This document shows, piece by piece, positions 26,101-34,465 of a stretch of 64,000 bases of DNA. Each line of letters starts with the position of its first letter. The first letter of the stretch is position 1. The stretch is from Paludibaculum fermentans (lineage in GTDB: Bacteria > Acidobacteriota > Terriglobia > Bryobacterales > Bryobacteraceae): NCBI RefSeq assembly GCF_015277775.1, contig NZ_CP063849.1:2914001-2978000 (forward strand), read 5' to 3'. The notes under the pieces were generated by a model that worked only from the letters and a program-made list of their open reading frames with translations, did not search any database and had not been told where the DNA came from. Made by a program: the position numbers and the translations under genes.

Positions 26101-26276
26101 AGGAGCGCGCGGAACGGATCGGCGGCAAGCTGAGGATCTTCAGCAGTCCCGGAGCCGGCTCGGAAGTGGAACTGGTGGTCCCTGGCCGGCTTCTCTATGT
26201 GGAACGGACGCAGGCGCGGAGCAGCCTGGCTACCAGGCTCAAGCAGCTCGTCAAACCGCCGGGCAGCCTCTCGTGA
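23154..26276 (+). CDS. sensor histidine kinase with two-component propeller and Y_Y_Y domain
   Basis: 1040 residues. A signal peptide or N-terminal anchor (about 22-42) precedes repeated propeller blades (about 45-660) with W-I-G-T-D-A-G-L and W-V-G-T-A-A-H-G-L type motifs, the reg_prop repeats. A Y_Y_Y domain lies at about 690-770, a membrane segment at about 778-797 (LLLGAIWLGYRIRI), and a HisKA_3 dimerisation domain with phospho-acceptor His823 in RELHDTLLQ. The ATPase domain follows, with N box CEAIRNAVHH, G1 RDNGKGIP and G2 GHFGLATM. The propeller would face the periplasm and sense a ligand; in other bacteria similar kinases sense glycans. It is coupled to the response regulator in front. 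No receiver domain is attached, unlike Bacteroidetes hybrids. Confidence 0.95.
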   Translation: MAPRASGRAGRFRGGRTPLGGWTCARLALWTVLAVAPCLALNPARRLTQYAHTAWRIEDGAFGATPNALAQTADGYLWIGTDAGLVRFDGVRFVPWEPPAGQQLPNPTINSLRGTRDGSLWIGTPSGLARWRNGVLWNYTTGRGYINAIVEDPDGNVWFSRSRPAEASGPICKVEGDKAHCYGKPEGVPFALVGPLRRDGNGDFWGGSPEGLFRWRPGFSEVHLTDRLAVAAGLPGVSALATGPDGAVWAGIERRGGGPILQQRAHGVWRGIPLAAAPGGKLEVIALAVDHAGMTWVGTAAHGLYRLHDGTFEHFRAEDGLSSAGVNDLFEDREGNVWVATSNGLDRFRDLHITTYSMREGLTADKASSILGTRDGKVWSGNGSALEYIQDGVAHAIQAPNGLPGRRVTALLEDAAGRLWVGVDGDLLILDKGRFRRIPGLHGPSLGTVWTMISVDGGDIWAEVITPPRRLVRIRNERVVEEFESGRVPTGRGLADAGGGALWLGLRSGDLARYKDGRIERFSLRGGGKGDPAAIREIHTDPDGAVWISHRQGLIRWKDGVAKRLGKENGLPCAAVFGQLRDRQGRLWILSECGLLTLPREEVDRWWAHPEVTVQVRAFDALDGARPGPSSFTPSITQSVDGRIWFVSDKVVQVFDPGELSATGPPPPVHIEQAVADRRAYAPKPGLELPALTKEVQIDYAATSLALPQKVRFRYLLEGHDSAWQEPGTRRQAFYSRLDPGSYRFRLIASGPDGAWNEAGDSLSFSVRPAYYQTLRFQFVCAALLLGAIWLGYRIRIHQVAAGLNARFDERLAERTRLARELHDTLLQTIQGSRMVADDALGAPEDPVRMRHALGRLSEWMAQATEEGRAAVNALRASTTQTNDLAEGLRQAAEDAQVPESMQVVLSVFGEPKQMHPILRDELYRIGCEAIRNAVHHSSGSKVEVELHYAHDLALRIRDNGKGIPPEISERGRQGHFGLATMQERAERIGGKLRIFSSPGAGSEVELVVPGRLLYVERTQARSSLATRLKQLVKPPGSLS

Positions 26277-26288
26277 TCGCCAACGGGC

Positions 26289-27353
26289 TTAGTTGGGCGG
26301 CTCCGAGGGCTTGACCGGGGCCGGGAGGACCTCGTCCTTCTTCTCCTGGGTGCGGCGGCGCATGGGCCGCGCCACCGGTTTGGCGCTCACCAGTTCGACA
26401 TAGGTCCGCTGGATCTCCGCCTTGCGCGCCGGATCGGCGACGAGGTAACTGTGCTTTCCTCCGGCCGCCGCCGCAAAACGGAGCCGGCCATCGTCGAGCA
26501 GGGTGATGGCTCCAGGAGCAGACAGGGTGAAGCCGCAATCCGGACGGATGGAATACAAGGCGGCAGCCAGGGCCGGGGCGGGGGCGTCAAAGGGCTGCGC
26601 GTGGTAAGCGGTGTAGGCATCGACGACGGGGTGGCTCGGAGCCCAGGCAAAGTCCGTCCCTAGGCTCTCACCCGGAAACGGAATGGCGCTGCCCACCTCG
26701 GCGCCGGCCGCGACGATGGGGGTCGGCCAGGTGGCCAGAAGTTGACGGGCCGCGGCCAGGTCCGCTGTCACCTTGGGATCGGCGGAGCCTTCGGGGTAAC
26801 CGCCCCAGGCCAGCATCAGCACCTTCACCTTGGCGCGGATGAGCTCCATGGAGCCGGGCAGCGCCATCATGGCCACAAGATTGGTGGCCGGCCCGGCGAG
26901 CAATACCAGGCAGTTTTCATCGTTCTGCGCCGTGAGGGCGTTGCGGATCAGCGCAGCTGGATCAGCGGTATCGTTCAGCTTGGCGATGGCCCGCGGATAC
27001 AACGGCTCGCCCTGGTCGTTCTTCTTGTCGAGCACGGCCTGAAGAACGGGGGTGTCCTGGGCGAGCTTGCCGTTGTCGGCCATGCCGATGGCGGGCACCG
27101 GCCGCTGAAAGCCGGCGAAGACACCGGAGGTGGGCCTGGGCGGAGGTGGACCCATGAGGAACTTCGTCAGCGCCTCGGCGAACATCGCCGACCGGAGCGA
27201 GGACTTCGTGGTGCTGGTGGAAATAACACGGGTCTCGCTCTTGCCTTCCAGGGCATAGAGCAAGGCCAGCGCCAGTACATCGTCGATCCCATCGCCCAGC
27301 GCGGAGTCGACCACGACCCCGATGGGCGGTTTCGCTAGACCTGAGAACTGCAT
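26289..27353 (-). CDS. nucleoside hydrolase-like protein
   Basis: 354 residues. The N-terminal strand and Asp-rich motif VVVDSALGDGIDDVLALALL corresponds to the DxDxxxDD calcium-binding site of inosine-uridine nucleoside hydrolases, although the first Asp pair is altered. LVLLAGPATNLVAMM matches the family's GPLTNLA segment. There is no signal peptide, and the last 30 residues are a Lys/Pro-rich tail. It would cleave the N-glycosidic bond of ribonucleosides. It starts seven bases after the DUF1552 gene stop, third in that operon, and such secreted-operon hydrolases are common in Planctomycetes and Acidobacteria. The altered metal site makes activity uncertain. Confidence 0.72.
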   Translation of the reverse strand: MQFSGLAKPPIGVVVDSALGDGIDDVLALALLYALEGKSETRVISTSTTKSSLRSAMFAEALTKFLMGPPPPRPTSGVFAGFQRPVPAIGMADNGKLAQDTPVLQAVLDKKNDQGEPLYPRAIAKLNDTADPAALIRNALTAQNDENCLVLLAGPATNLVAMMALPGSMELIRAKVKVLMLAWGGYPEGSADPKVTADLAAARQLLATWPTPIVAAGAEVGSAIPFPGESLGTDFAWAPSHPVVDAYTAYHAQPFDAPAPALAAALYSIRPDCGFTLSAPGAITLLDDGRLRFAAAAGGKHSYLVADPARKAEIQRTYVELVSAKPVARPMRRRTQEKKDEVLPAPVKPSEPPN

Positions 27354-27360
27354 AGCCGCC

Positions 27361-28713
27361 CTAGGAAAGTTCAGCCAGATTCAACTGCCCGGTGGCGTCG
27401 CCGAAGTGCTCCATGTGGACACCCATGCGCTCCATCAGCGCCAGGTGCATGTTGCACATCGGGGTTTCGCGGCGAAAGACCACGCGGCGGCCCGGTTTGA
27501 TGGTATTGCCGCCCTTGCCAATCAGAATGGTGGGCAGATCCTCGTGCAGGTGGCGGTTGCCGTCCGAGAGACCGGCACCGTAGACAAGCATCATGTTGTC
27601 CAGCAGGCTGCCCGTGGACTCCTTCGTCGTCTTCAACTTCTCCACCCAGCCGGCCATCTGCGCGACGTGGTAGGTGTTGATGCGCACCACCTTCTCGATG
27701 AGGTCGGGTTTGTTCATGTGGTGCGTGCACGGGTGGTGCCCGTCGGCGATGTCGAGCTCGCGATAGGGGCGAGAGGTGCCTTCGCGCGTCATGAGGAACG
27801 TCACCACGCGCGTCAGGTCGGCCTGGAACGCGATGGTGATCATGTCGGTCATGAGCTTGAAGTGCTCCGAGAAGTCGGCCGGTACGCCGTAGGGCTTCTC
27901 CATCTTGGGATCGATCTGGGCGTTGGTCTTCTCGGCCCGGTCGATCTGGCGCTCCACTTCGCGGATGGAGGTGAGGTACTCGTCCAGCTTGCGATTGTCT
28001 GAGGGGCCCAGGGCCGATTTGAGCTTGCCGGTCTCGGAGTTGACGAAGTCGAGAATGCTGCGTCGGTAGTCGGCCTGGCGCGCCTTGGCTTCGGGGCTGC
28101 GCACGGCTCCGGTACCAAACAGCCGCTCGAACATCGCGCGCGGATCGAGCAGCGGCGGCAGCGGCTGGGTCTCGCTCTTCCAGGCAAGGTTGTTCGTATA
28201 GGCGCAGGAGTAGCCGGAGTCGCAGTCGCCGGCCTGGCGCGCATCTTCCATGCCCACTTCCAGCGAGGGGAACCGCGTCTGCTCGCCCAGGTGTTTGGCC
28301 ACGATCTGGTCGCACGAGACGCCGGCCTTGATGTCGACCATCGTCTTCTTCACTTGGATGCCGGTGAGGTACGAGCCGGAACAACGCCCGTGATCGCCTG
28401 CTCCGTCCAGCAGCGCACGGCCGGTGTTGTGGGTCAGGTTGCCCAGCATCAGGATGTCGTCCCGGTGCGGCTCCATCGCCTTCAGGATGCGCGGCAGCTC
28501 GCCCAACTGGCCCTCATATGAAGGGTTCCAGTGGTTCATGATGATGCCGTTCGGCACGTAGGCAAAGGCCAGGCGCAGAGGAGTCTTGGCGACAGCGGCC
28601 TGCGCCGGCGTGGCCATCGCCGGCAGCATGGCATCCAGGAAGGGCAAGCCGACGGCGGCGCCCATACCGCGCAGGATCGTTCTTCTCGGAAGGGCTTTCC
28701 GCGTGATCTTCAT
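27361..28713 (-). CDS. DUF1552 protein, Tat-exported
   Basis: 450 residues. The N terminus carries a twin-arginine signal (PRRTILRGMGAAVGLPF) with an A-x-A cleavage site near residue 39, so export in folded form through Tat is expected. The body matches DUF1552 (AYVPNGIIMNHW, HDRCSGSYLTG-like stretch, GSLLDNMMLVYGAGLSDG, ILIGKGG), proteins related to alkaline phosphatase/sulfatase-like DUF1501 proteins and always found beside DUF1592 partners. Its start overlaps the DUF1592 stop by four bases. The pair is typical of Planctomycetes and Acidobacteria; the biochemical function is not established. Confidence 0.93.
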   Translation of the reverse strand: MKITRKALPRRTILRGMGAAVGLPFLDAMLPAMATPAQAAVAKTPLRLAFAYVPNGIIMNHWNPSYEGQLGELPRILKAMEPHRDDILMLGNLTHNTGRALLDGAGDHGRCSGSYLTGIQVKKTMVDIKAGVSCDQIVAKHLGEQTRFPSLEVGMEDARQAGDCDSGYSCAYTNNLAWKSETQPLPPLLDPRAMFERLFGTGAVRSPEAKARQADYRRSILDFVNSETGKLKSALGPSDNRKLDEYLTSIREVERQIDRAEKTNAQIDPKMEKPYGVPADFSEHFKLMTDMITIAFQADLTRVVTFLMTREGTSRPYRELDIADGHHPCTHHMNKPDLIEKVVRINTYHVAQMAGWVEKLKTTKESTGSLLDNMMLVYGAGLSDGNRHLHEDLPTILIGKGGNTIKPGRRVVFRRETPMCNMHLALMERMGVHMEHFGDATGQLNLAELS

Positions 28714-31070
28714 CTCTGGGCAACCTCCTTGGGTTTCGCCTGCTTGTCGCTGCTCACCAGTTCACCGCGCCGCATCTGGAACGGCATGCTCTTCACCACT
28801 TCAAAGATCGCCGTCTGGAAGGGGTAGCCGTCCGCGGCCAGCTTCTTGCCGATCTCGTCGATCACCCGCCGGTCCGGCGTCGCCATGCCGCGCCCCAACC
28901 CATAGATCATCAATTTCTCGATGACGCAGCGGGCGAACTGCGGAAGCTGGGACTTCAGCACGGCTCGCATTTCGGCCGGGGTCGTGAACGACTGGCCGTT
29001 CGGCAGGATCCCGCTGGAATCCACCGGGAACTTGCCGTCCATGGTGCGCCATTTGCCGATGCCGTCGTAGTTCTCCAGGCCGAAGCCGAGCGGATCCATT
29101 TTGGAGTGGCACGACGCGCAGACCGCGTTGGAGCGGTGCTTCTCCATCTGCTGGCGCAGGGAGAGCGAGGTTCCGACAGCGGCTTCGTCTAATGGCGGAA
29201 CGTCGGGCGGAGGCGGAGGCGGAGGAGCGCCGAGAATCTCCTGCAGGACATACTTGCCGCGGATCACGACGGAGGTCCGCGTCGGGTAGCTGGAGACGGT
29301 GAGGACGCTTGCCTGGCTCAGAATGCCGCCGCGCTGGTCGCTGGTCAGTTCGACGCGGCGGAACTCAGGACCGGAGACACCGGCAATCCCGTAGTGCTTC
29401 GCCAGGCGTTCGTTGAGGAACGTGTACTTGGCGTCCAGGAAGTCGGCCATCGGGCGGTTCTGCCGCAGAACATGGTCGAAGAACAGGCTGGTCTCCATGC
29501 GCATGGCGTCGCGCAGTTCCGGATTCCAGTCGGGGAACTTCTGCGGATCGGGCTTCACCACATCCAGGTTGCGGATCTCCAGCCACTGGGCCGCGAAACT
29601 GTCCGCCAGGGCTGCCGAGCGTGGATCGGCCAGCAGGCGCTTGACCTGGGCATCCAGGACGCCAGGCGCCCTCAGCTTGCCAGATTCTCCGAGCGCCAGG
29701 AGTTCGTCGTCCGGCATGGAACTCCAGAGGAAGTAGCTCAGCCGCGAGGCGAGTTCGACACCGGAAACAGGATGCACGGCGCCGGGGTCAGCCGGGTTGG
29801 GATCGCGCTCGATGTGGAAGAGGAAGTTCGGCGACACCAGGATCGCCTGGAGCGCCAGTTGGATCCCCTGCTCGGTGGACTGGCCATGCTCTTTCGCGAG
29901 GGCGACGAACTTGAGCAGCGACGCCACTTCGGTCCGGGTGACCGGGCGGCGGTAGGCCCGGCGAGCCAGGTTCGTTACGATCCTGTCCTGGCAGGCCGGT
30001 CCCGAATTCGGGTCGCAGATGAGTACCTTGGCGCGGCTGGGCGGAGGATTGGCGGGCTTGAACGGCCCGATGAAGAGCATGCCGTCGAGGTATTTGTTCG
30101 ACTTCCGCTTGTAGAGTTCCTTGGCCTCAAGACCCTTCACAAAGTCGTCGTTCAGAAAGCCGGCGCGGAAGAGGTGGTCGCCTTCCGGCAGGAACAGCCG
30201 CAGCTCCTCTTCGGAATAGGGGTCGAAGTAGACCAGACCCGATGGCTTCGTTTCGATCAGCTTGGTGGCCAGCAGCTTGCCGTCCATCCAGAACGCGAGT
30301 TGGACCGGCTTGGCATCCTTGGGCCGCTCGCCCGGCAGCGCGAACCGGACGGTGTAGTCGCCGTCGAACTCGACGCGGTGGGTGGCTTCGATGGTGCTGG
30401 GGTCGACGCGGCGGATGCGTTTGTCCTTGTTGGCGTAGTCCACCTGGATGGGCTTGGGCAGCGGGTCGGCCGCCAACGCGCGGGACGCAATGCGTTCGGC
30501 GGCGGACAGGTACTTCTCCATCAGCACCGGCGAGATGGTGAGGATGTCGGCGATGTTGTCGAAGCCTTCGCCGGAGTCGTCGGTGGGGAAGTCCTTCTGC
30601 GCGCGGAACTCCAGGCCCAGCAGGTCGCGGATCGTGTTCGAATACTCAGTGCGATTCAGGCGGTGGGCGACGACACGGCCGGGGTCTGGCTTGGCGTTGC
30701 GGTCGATCTTGTCGACTTCGCCCTGGACATAGTGAACGAGCGAATCGATCGCCGCCTGGGATTTCGGGGTCCCCTTGGGCGGCATCTCGCCGTTGCGCAG
30801 CTTCATCAGGATGCGGTCCCAGCCGTCGCGCTGGGTGGAGACGGAGGCAGGGTTCAGGAAGTGGTCGGTGTCGAAGCCGCCGGAGGCCATCTGGCTGTTG
30901 TGGCAGGGGGCGCAGGTCTTGTTGAGCACCGGAGCAACCGTCTTCTCGAACGTGGGCGCCGCCGCGGCAGCCGGTGCCGCGGGTTTCTTCGCAGGCGCGG
31001 GCATCTGCTCCGCTACAAGCAGGCCGGCGACAGAGACGGCAATAGCCAGACGACGAGTGGTGATACGCAT
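28710..31070 (-). CDS. DUF1592 multi-domain cytochrome c-like protein
   Basis: 786 residues from ATG 31070, with GAGGGGG just upstream; the longer frame to 31145 is rejected. Signal peptide at about 1-20 and an Ala/Pro linker. A cytochrome c motif CAPCHNSQ lies near residue 53. Then the usual set follows in order: DUF1587, DUF1595, DUF1592, DUF1588 and DUF1585 (ARRAYRRPVTRTEVASLL; SYFLWSSMPDDELL; a second heme-type CASCH near residue 660 followed by DPLGFGLENYDGIG). It is a periplasmic redox protein, function unknown, co-transcribed with DUF1552 (ATGA overlap) and the nucleoside hydrolase-like gene. Confidence 0.95.
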   Translation of the reverse strand: MRITTRRLAIAVSVAGLLVAEQMPAPAKKPAAPAAAAAPTFEKTVAPVLNKTCAPCHNSQMASGGFDTDHFLNPASVSTQRDGWDRILMKLRNGEMPPKGTPKSQAAIDSLVHYVQGEVDKIDRNAKPDPGRVVAHRLNRTEYSNTIRDLLGLEFRAQKDFPTDDSGEGFDNIADILTISPVLMEKYLSAAERIASRALAADPLPKPIQVDYANKDKRIRRVDPSTIEATHRVEFDGDYTVRFALPGERPKDAKPVQLAFWMDGKLLATKLIETKPSGLVYFDPYSEEELRLFLPEGDHLFRAGFLNDDFVKGLEAKELYKRKSNKYLDGMLFIGPFKPANPPPSRAKVLICDPNSGPACQDRIVTNLARRAYRRPVTRTEVASLLKFVALAKEHGQSTEQGIQLALQAILVSPNFLFHIERDPNPADPGAVHPVSGVELASRLSYFLWSSMPDDELLALGESGKLRAPGVLDAQVKRLLADPRSAALADSFAAQWLEIRNLDVVKPDPQKFPDWNPELRDAMRMETSLFFDHVLRQNRPMADFLDAKYTFLNERLAKHYGIAGVSGPEFRRVELTSDQRGGILSQASVLTVSSYPTRTSVVIRGKYVLQEILGAPPPPPPPDVPPLDEAAVGTSLSLRQQMEKHRSNAVCASCHSKMDPLGFGLENYDGIGKWRTMDGKFPVDSSGILPNGQSFTTPAEMRAVLKSQLPQFARCVIEKLMIYGLGRGMATPDRRVIDEIGKKLAADGYPFQTAIFEVVKSMPFQMRRGELVSSDKQAKPKEVAQR

Positions 31071-31138
31071 ACCCCCTCTGGTAGGCGGATTACATCCTTG
31101 ACAAGTTACTACGGATACGATTGCGGGGCATGATAATC

Positions 31139-31167
31139 TTGACACGCGAGTAATTCAATTTCAATCA
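31139..31167 (+). promoter_or_regulatory. candidate promoter of the esterase gene
   Basis: TTGACA (31139-31144) is a perfect -35 hexamer; 17 bases later CAATCA (31162-31167) is a poor -10. It lies 14-42 bases before the start at 31181, inside the 110-base divergent region. Confidence 0.35.
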
Positions 31168-31180
31168 CTCACCCGTCCCT

Positions 31181-32203
31181 ATGCACCGAACACCTGCCTT
31201 TGTTTTCTCCCTCCTCGTAGTGGGGCTTCCTGGAATCGCGTCGGCGCAAGGCAACGCACCCGCCGCGAACCAGGCGCCGAACCCCGATATCTACTACCAT
31301 CTGGGCCCCGATTCCCTGCCCCAGGAAGGCGTGCCCAAGGGTGAGATTCGCGGGCCGTTCACGCTGCCCAGCGAGGCCTATCCGGGCACGCAGCACACCT
31401 ACTGGGTGTACGTCCCGGCGCAATATGACCCGGCCGTGCCGGCCAGTTTGATGGTGTTCAATGACGGGCAGGCGTTCATGAACGCCGAGGGGGATGCGCG
31501 TGCGCAAAACGTCATGGACAATCTGATATTTCGTCGTGAAATACCGGTAATGCTCGGCGTGTTCATCAATCCGGGCCGCCGTCCTGATCAACCGGAGCCC
31601 AATGCCAAGGAGTGGGGCGACCGCACCACCAACCGTCCGACGGAGTACAACACGCTGGATGACAAGTACGCGCGGGTGATCGTCGACGAACTGCTGCCCG
31701 TGCTGAACAAAAGCTACAACATCTCGAAGGACCCCGAGCAGCGCGGCATCGGCGGAGCGAGTTCCGGCGCCATCGCCGCCTTCACCGTCGCCTGGGAGCG
31801 GCCCAACGAGTTCCACAAGGTGCTAAGCGTCGTGGGCAGCTTCGTCAACCTGCGCGGCGGCCATGTGTATCCGGACCTGATCCTCAAGGCGGAGAAGAAA
31901 CCGATCCGCATTTTCCTGCAGGATGGGCGGAACGACAATCGCGGCCTGCGCCAGGACGGCACCTACGACGAGAAGCGCGACTGGTTCTATCAGAACGTCC
32001 GCATGATGAAGGCGCTCACCGCCAAGGGCTATGACGTGAACTACACCTGGGGCGTCAACCGGCACGGGCAGAAGATGGGCGGGCCCATCCTGCCGGAGAT
32101 GATGCGCTGGCTGTGGCGCGACCAGGCGGTTTCAACCGACGTGCACGACATGGTCGAGCGCTCCGTCCGCGAGGCCAAGAAGCCTTCCGCGCCGGCGAAC
32201 TGA
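31181..32203 (+). CDS. secreted alpha/beta-hydrolase esterase, Fes-like
   Basis: 340 residues. The signal peptide ends near residue 22 (IASAQG). The core is the putative esterase/enterochelin-esterase fold: [13 protein letters not shown] near residue 72, the nucleophile motif GGASSG with Ser194 (G-x-S-x-G), and a late His in VNRHGQKM. An acidic partner is likely in QDGRND. The family hydrolyses carbohydrate esters, siderophore esters or acyl groups; the substrate is not readable. It is divergent from the DUF1592 operon. Confidence 0.88.
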   Translation: MHRTPAFVFSLLVVGLPGIASAQGNAPAANQAPNPDIYYHLGPDSLPQEGVPKGEIRGPFTLPSEAYPGTQHTYWVYVPAQYDPAVPASLMVFNDGQAFMNAEGDARAQNVMDNLIFRREIPVMLGVFINPGRRPDQPEPNAKEWGDRTTNRPTEYNTLDDKYARVIVDELLPVLNKSYNISKDPEQRGIGGASSGAIAAFTVAWERPNEFHKVLSVVGSFVNLRGGHVYPDLILKAEKKPIRIFLQDGRNDNRGLRQDGTYDEKRDWFYQNVRMMKALTAKGYDVNYTWGVNRHGQKMGGPILPEMMRWLWRDQAVSTDVHDMVERSVREAKKPSAPAN

Positions 32204-32266
32204 ACCGCCTTCGTCTTGTGTTCTGAGGTGGGGGTGTAGTCATCAAGTACTCGGAGGAGTACCGCC

Positions 32267-33202
32267 ATGTCCCTGGAGCACCTGGATACGCTCATCGCCT
32301 TTGCCACCGTCATGCTGGGCGTGAGCCTGCTGATCACGACTTTCACACAGATGGTCTCGGCCTTCCTCGGCCTGCGGGGCACCAACTTGAGGTGGGGCCT
32401 GAAGGCGCTGATCGAGAACATCTACCCGGATTCGAAGCAGCACGCGCATGACATCGCGGAGGCCGTGCTGCGGCACCCGCTGATCTCCGACTCGTCCCTG
32501 TCGATCATCCGCCGGAAAGTCCCGCTACTGCAGCGGTGGCAACTGGCCAACCACGTCACCGTGGCCGAGTTCGTGCGGATCCTGGAGAAGATCACGGCGC
32601 AGACCAGCGCCGGAGATCTGAAGACGGCGATGCAGAACATCGTGCAGAACGCCCAGCCGCACCCAGGAGACAACGGGGCGCCCAGTGCGGTGGTGGACGT
32701 CGCCGAAGAGTTTCAGTTCTGGTTTGAAACCGCGATGGGCCGCACGGCGCAGCGGTTCCGGCTACACATGCGCGTCTGGACGATCCTCTTCGCGGTAGGG
32801 CTCTGCCTGGCGCTCCATCTGGACAGCCTGCAGCTCTACACGCAGCTTTCCTCCGATGCGGAGTTGCGCGCCGGGCTGGCGGCGGCCTCGTCGACGTTGA
32901 GCGCGAAGGCGCAGCAGCCCGCAGCAGCAGCCGACGAGAAGGCGGCCCTCGAGAATCTGGCGAAGCAGGCCCGGGAGATCAAATCGAGCCTGGACGCCAC
33001 CAGGCTGAACCTGATCCCGTCGCCGTATCCCAACCCGTGGTACTCCACCTATGAAGGCCGGCGCCACCTGCTGGGCGTGCTGTTCACCATCGCACTGCTC
33101 AGCCTGGGGGCCCCGTTCTGGTTCAACGTGCTGAAGTCGCTCAGCAGTCTCAAACCACTCCTGGCGAGCAAACAGGAGAATACCGGCGGCGCCGCCGGTT
33201 GA
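32267..33202 (+). CDS. integral membrane protein of unknown function
   Basis: 311 residues, with CGGAGGAGTACCGCC upstream giving a strong ribosome-binding site. Three hydrophobic segments lie near residues 10-32, 172-190 and 265-285. Between the second and third is an Ala/Lys/Glu-rich stretch likely to be a periplasmic coiled coil (EKAALENLAKQAREIKSS). A long soluble region (about 50-160) precedes the second segment. I do not recognise a named family. It lies 64 bases after the esterase and converges with the MacB-like operon, whose stop is 13 bases away. Confidence 0.75.
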   Translation: MSLEHLDTLIAFATVMLGVSLLITTFTQMVSAFLGLRGTNLRWGLKALIENIYPDSKQHAHDIAEAVLRHPLISDSSLSIIRRKVPLLQRWQLANHVTVAEFVRILEKITAQTSAGDLKTAMQNIVQNAQPHPGDNGAPSAVVDVAEEFQFWFETAMGRTAQRFRLHMRVWTILFAVGLCLALHLDSLQLYTQLSSDAELRAGLAAASSTLSAKAQQPAAAADEKAALENLAKQAREIKSSLDATRLNLIPSPYPNPWYSTYEGRRHLLGVLFTIALLSLGAPFWFNVLKSLSSLKPLLASKQENTGGAAG

Positions 33203-33214
33203 GTGGGAGCCGGG

Positions 33215-34465
33215 CTACTCGTACCGCAGCGCTTCAATCGGATTGATCCGCGCCGCCTTCATGGCCGGATAGATCCCAAACACGACGCCCACCGCGACGG
33301 AGACCCCGAAGGCGATCACCACCGACGCGCTGGTGACGATGGTCTTCCATTCGGCGAACCGCGCAATGGAATGCGATAGCCCGAAGCCGAAGGCGATCCC
33401 CAGCAGGCCGCCGCCCACTGAGATCAGCACGGACTCCATCAGGAACTGCCGCACAATGTCCACCCGGCGGGCGCCGGTCGCGCGGCGGATCCCGATTTCC
33501 CTGGTACGCTCCAGCACGGTGGCCAGCACGATGTTCATGATGCCGATGCCGCCCACCAGCAGGGAGATGGCGGCGATGGCGACCATCACGTAAGTAAAGA
33601 TCCGCTGCGTCTGCTGCTGCTGCGCCAGCAGGGCCGCCGGAATCGTCACGGTGAAGTCCTGTGTGTTGTGGTGGGTGGAGTTCAGGATCGCGTTCACGAT
33701 CTTGGAAGACTCGATGCTGTCCGCGCCCAGCTTCAACCGGATGTCGATGCCGTCCAGGTCGTCGCGCATGTTGCTGGTGCGATCCCAATAGCGGTACTGG
33801 AACGTATTCAGCGGAATGTAGACGACGTTGTTGATGTCGTGGGCTCCGGCGCCGCCGGCCTGTGAAGCGGCCACGCGTTCGCCGATGACGCCCACCACCT
33901 CCAGCCATGTGTCGTTCACTTTGACGAACTGGCCCACGGCCTTGCCGTAACCCAGCAGGCTCACTTTGGCCTTTTCGCCCAGGACGCAAACGGCCGCGCT
34001 CTGATCGTCGTGGGCCGCCGAGAAGAACTTACCCTCCATCAGCTTGAGGCTGTGGATCGGTGCATAGGCCGCGCGGACGCCGTAGAGCTCCGGCACGTCG
34101 CCGGACGGCTTCGGCACGACGCGCTGCGGATGCAGCGTGCGCCGCGGCGACAGCGTCTCCAAAGACTCCAGATTCGTCTCCACAATCCGCACATCGCGTT
34201 CCGTCAAACCCGGAGAGTTGCGTCTCCGCTGCTGGAACTCCTCGGCGCTCATGGCCGGCCGCGACTCGATGAGGATGTTGCGGACGCCCAACTGTTCAAT
34301 GAAGCGCAGGGACTCTTCCTTCGCACCCTCGCCGATCGCGAGCATGCCGATGACGGAACCCACGCCAAACACGATGCCAAGCGCCGTAAGGAATGTACGA
34401 GTCTTCTGTGCCCGCAGGTTCGAGAAGGAAACGGCGATGTCGGAGAAGATCCTCGGAATTCTCAT
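33215..34465 (-). CDS. MacB-type ABC permease without an attached ATPase
   Basis: 416 residues from ATG 34465, overlapping the preceding adaptor stop by four bases; a fused frame extending to 35773 is an artefact. Topology: one N-terminal membrane segment (TALGIVFGVGSVIGMLAIGEG), a MacB periplasmic core domain of about 210 residues, then three C-terminal segments with the family motif ERTREIGIRRATGARRVDI. It is the last gene of a four-gene overlapping operon with three HlyD-like adaptors. No ATPase is encoded beside it, so it must borrow one encoded elsewhere. Likely roles are efflux or lipoprotein-related mechanotransmission. Confidence 0.92.
   Translation of the reverse strand: MRIPRIFSDIAVSFSNLRAQKTRTFLTALGIVFGVGSVIGMLAIGEGAKEESLRFIEQLGVRNILIESRPAMSAEEFQQRRRNSPGLTERDVRIVETNLESLETLSPRRTLHPQRVVPKPSGDVPELYGVRAAYAPIHSLKLMEGKFFSAAHDDQSAAVCVLGEKAKVSLLGYGKAVGQFVKVNDTWLEVVGVIGERVAASQAGGAGAHDINNVVYIPLNTFQYRYWDRTSNMRDDLDGIDIRLKLGADSIESSKIVNAILNSTHHNTQDFTVTIPAALLAQQQQTQRIFTYVMVAIAAISLLVGGIGIMNIVLATVLERTREIGIRRATGARRVDIVRQFLMESVLISVGGGLLGIAFGFGLSHSIARFAEWKTIVTSASVVIAFGVSVAVGVVFGIYPAMKAARINPIEALRYE

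Noticed and set aside
29394-31133. A 579-codon open frame on the plus strand
   Set aside because: Antisense to the DUF1592 gene, no ribosome-binding site and no recognisable fold.
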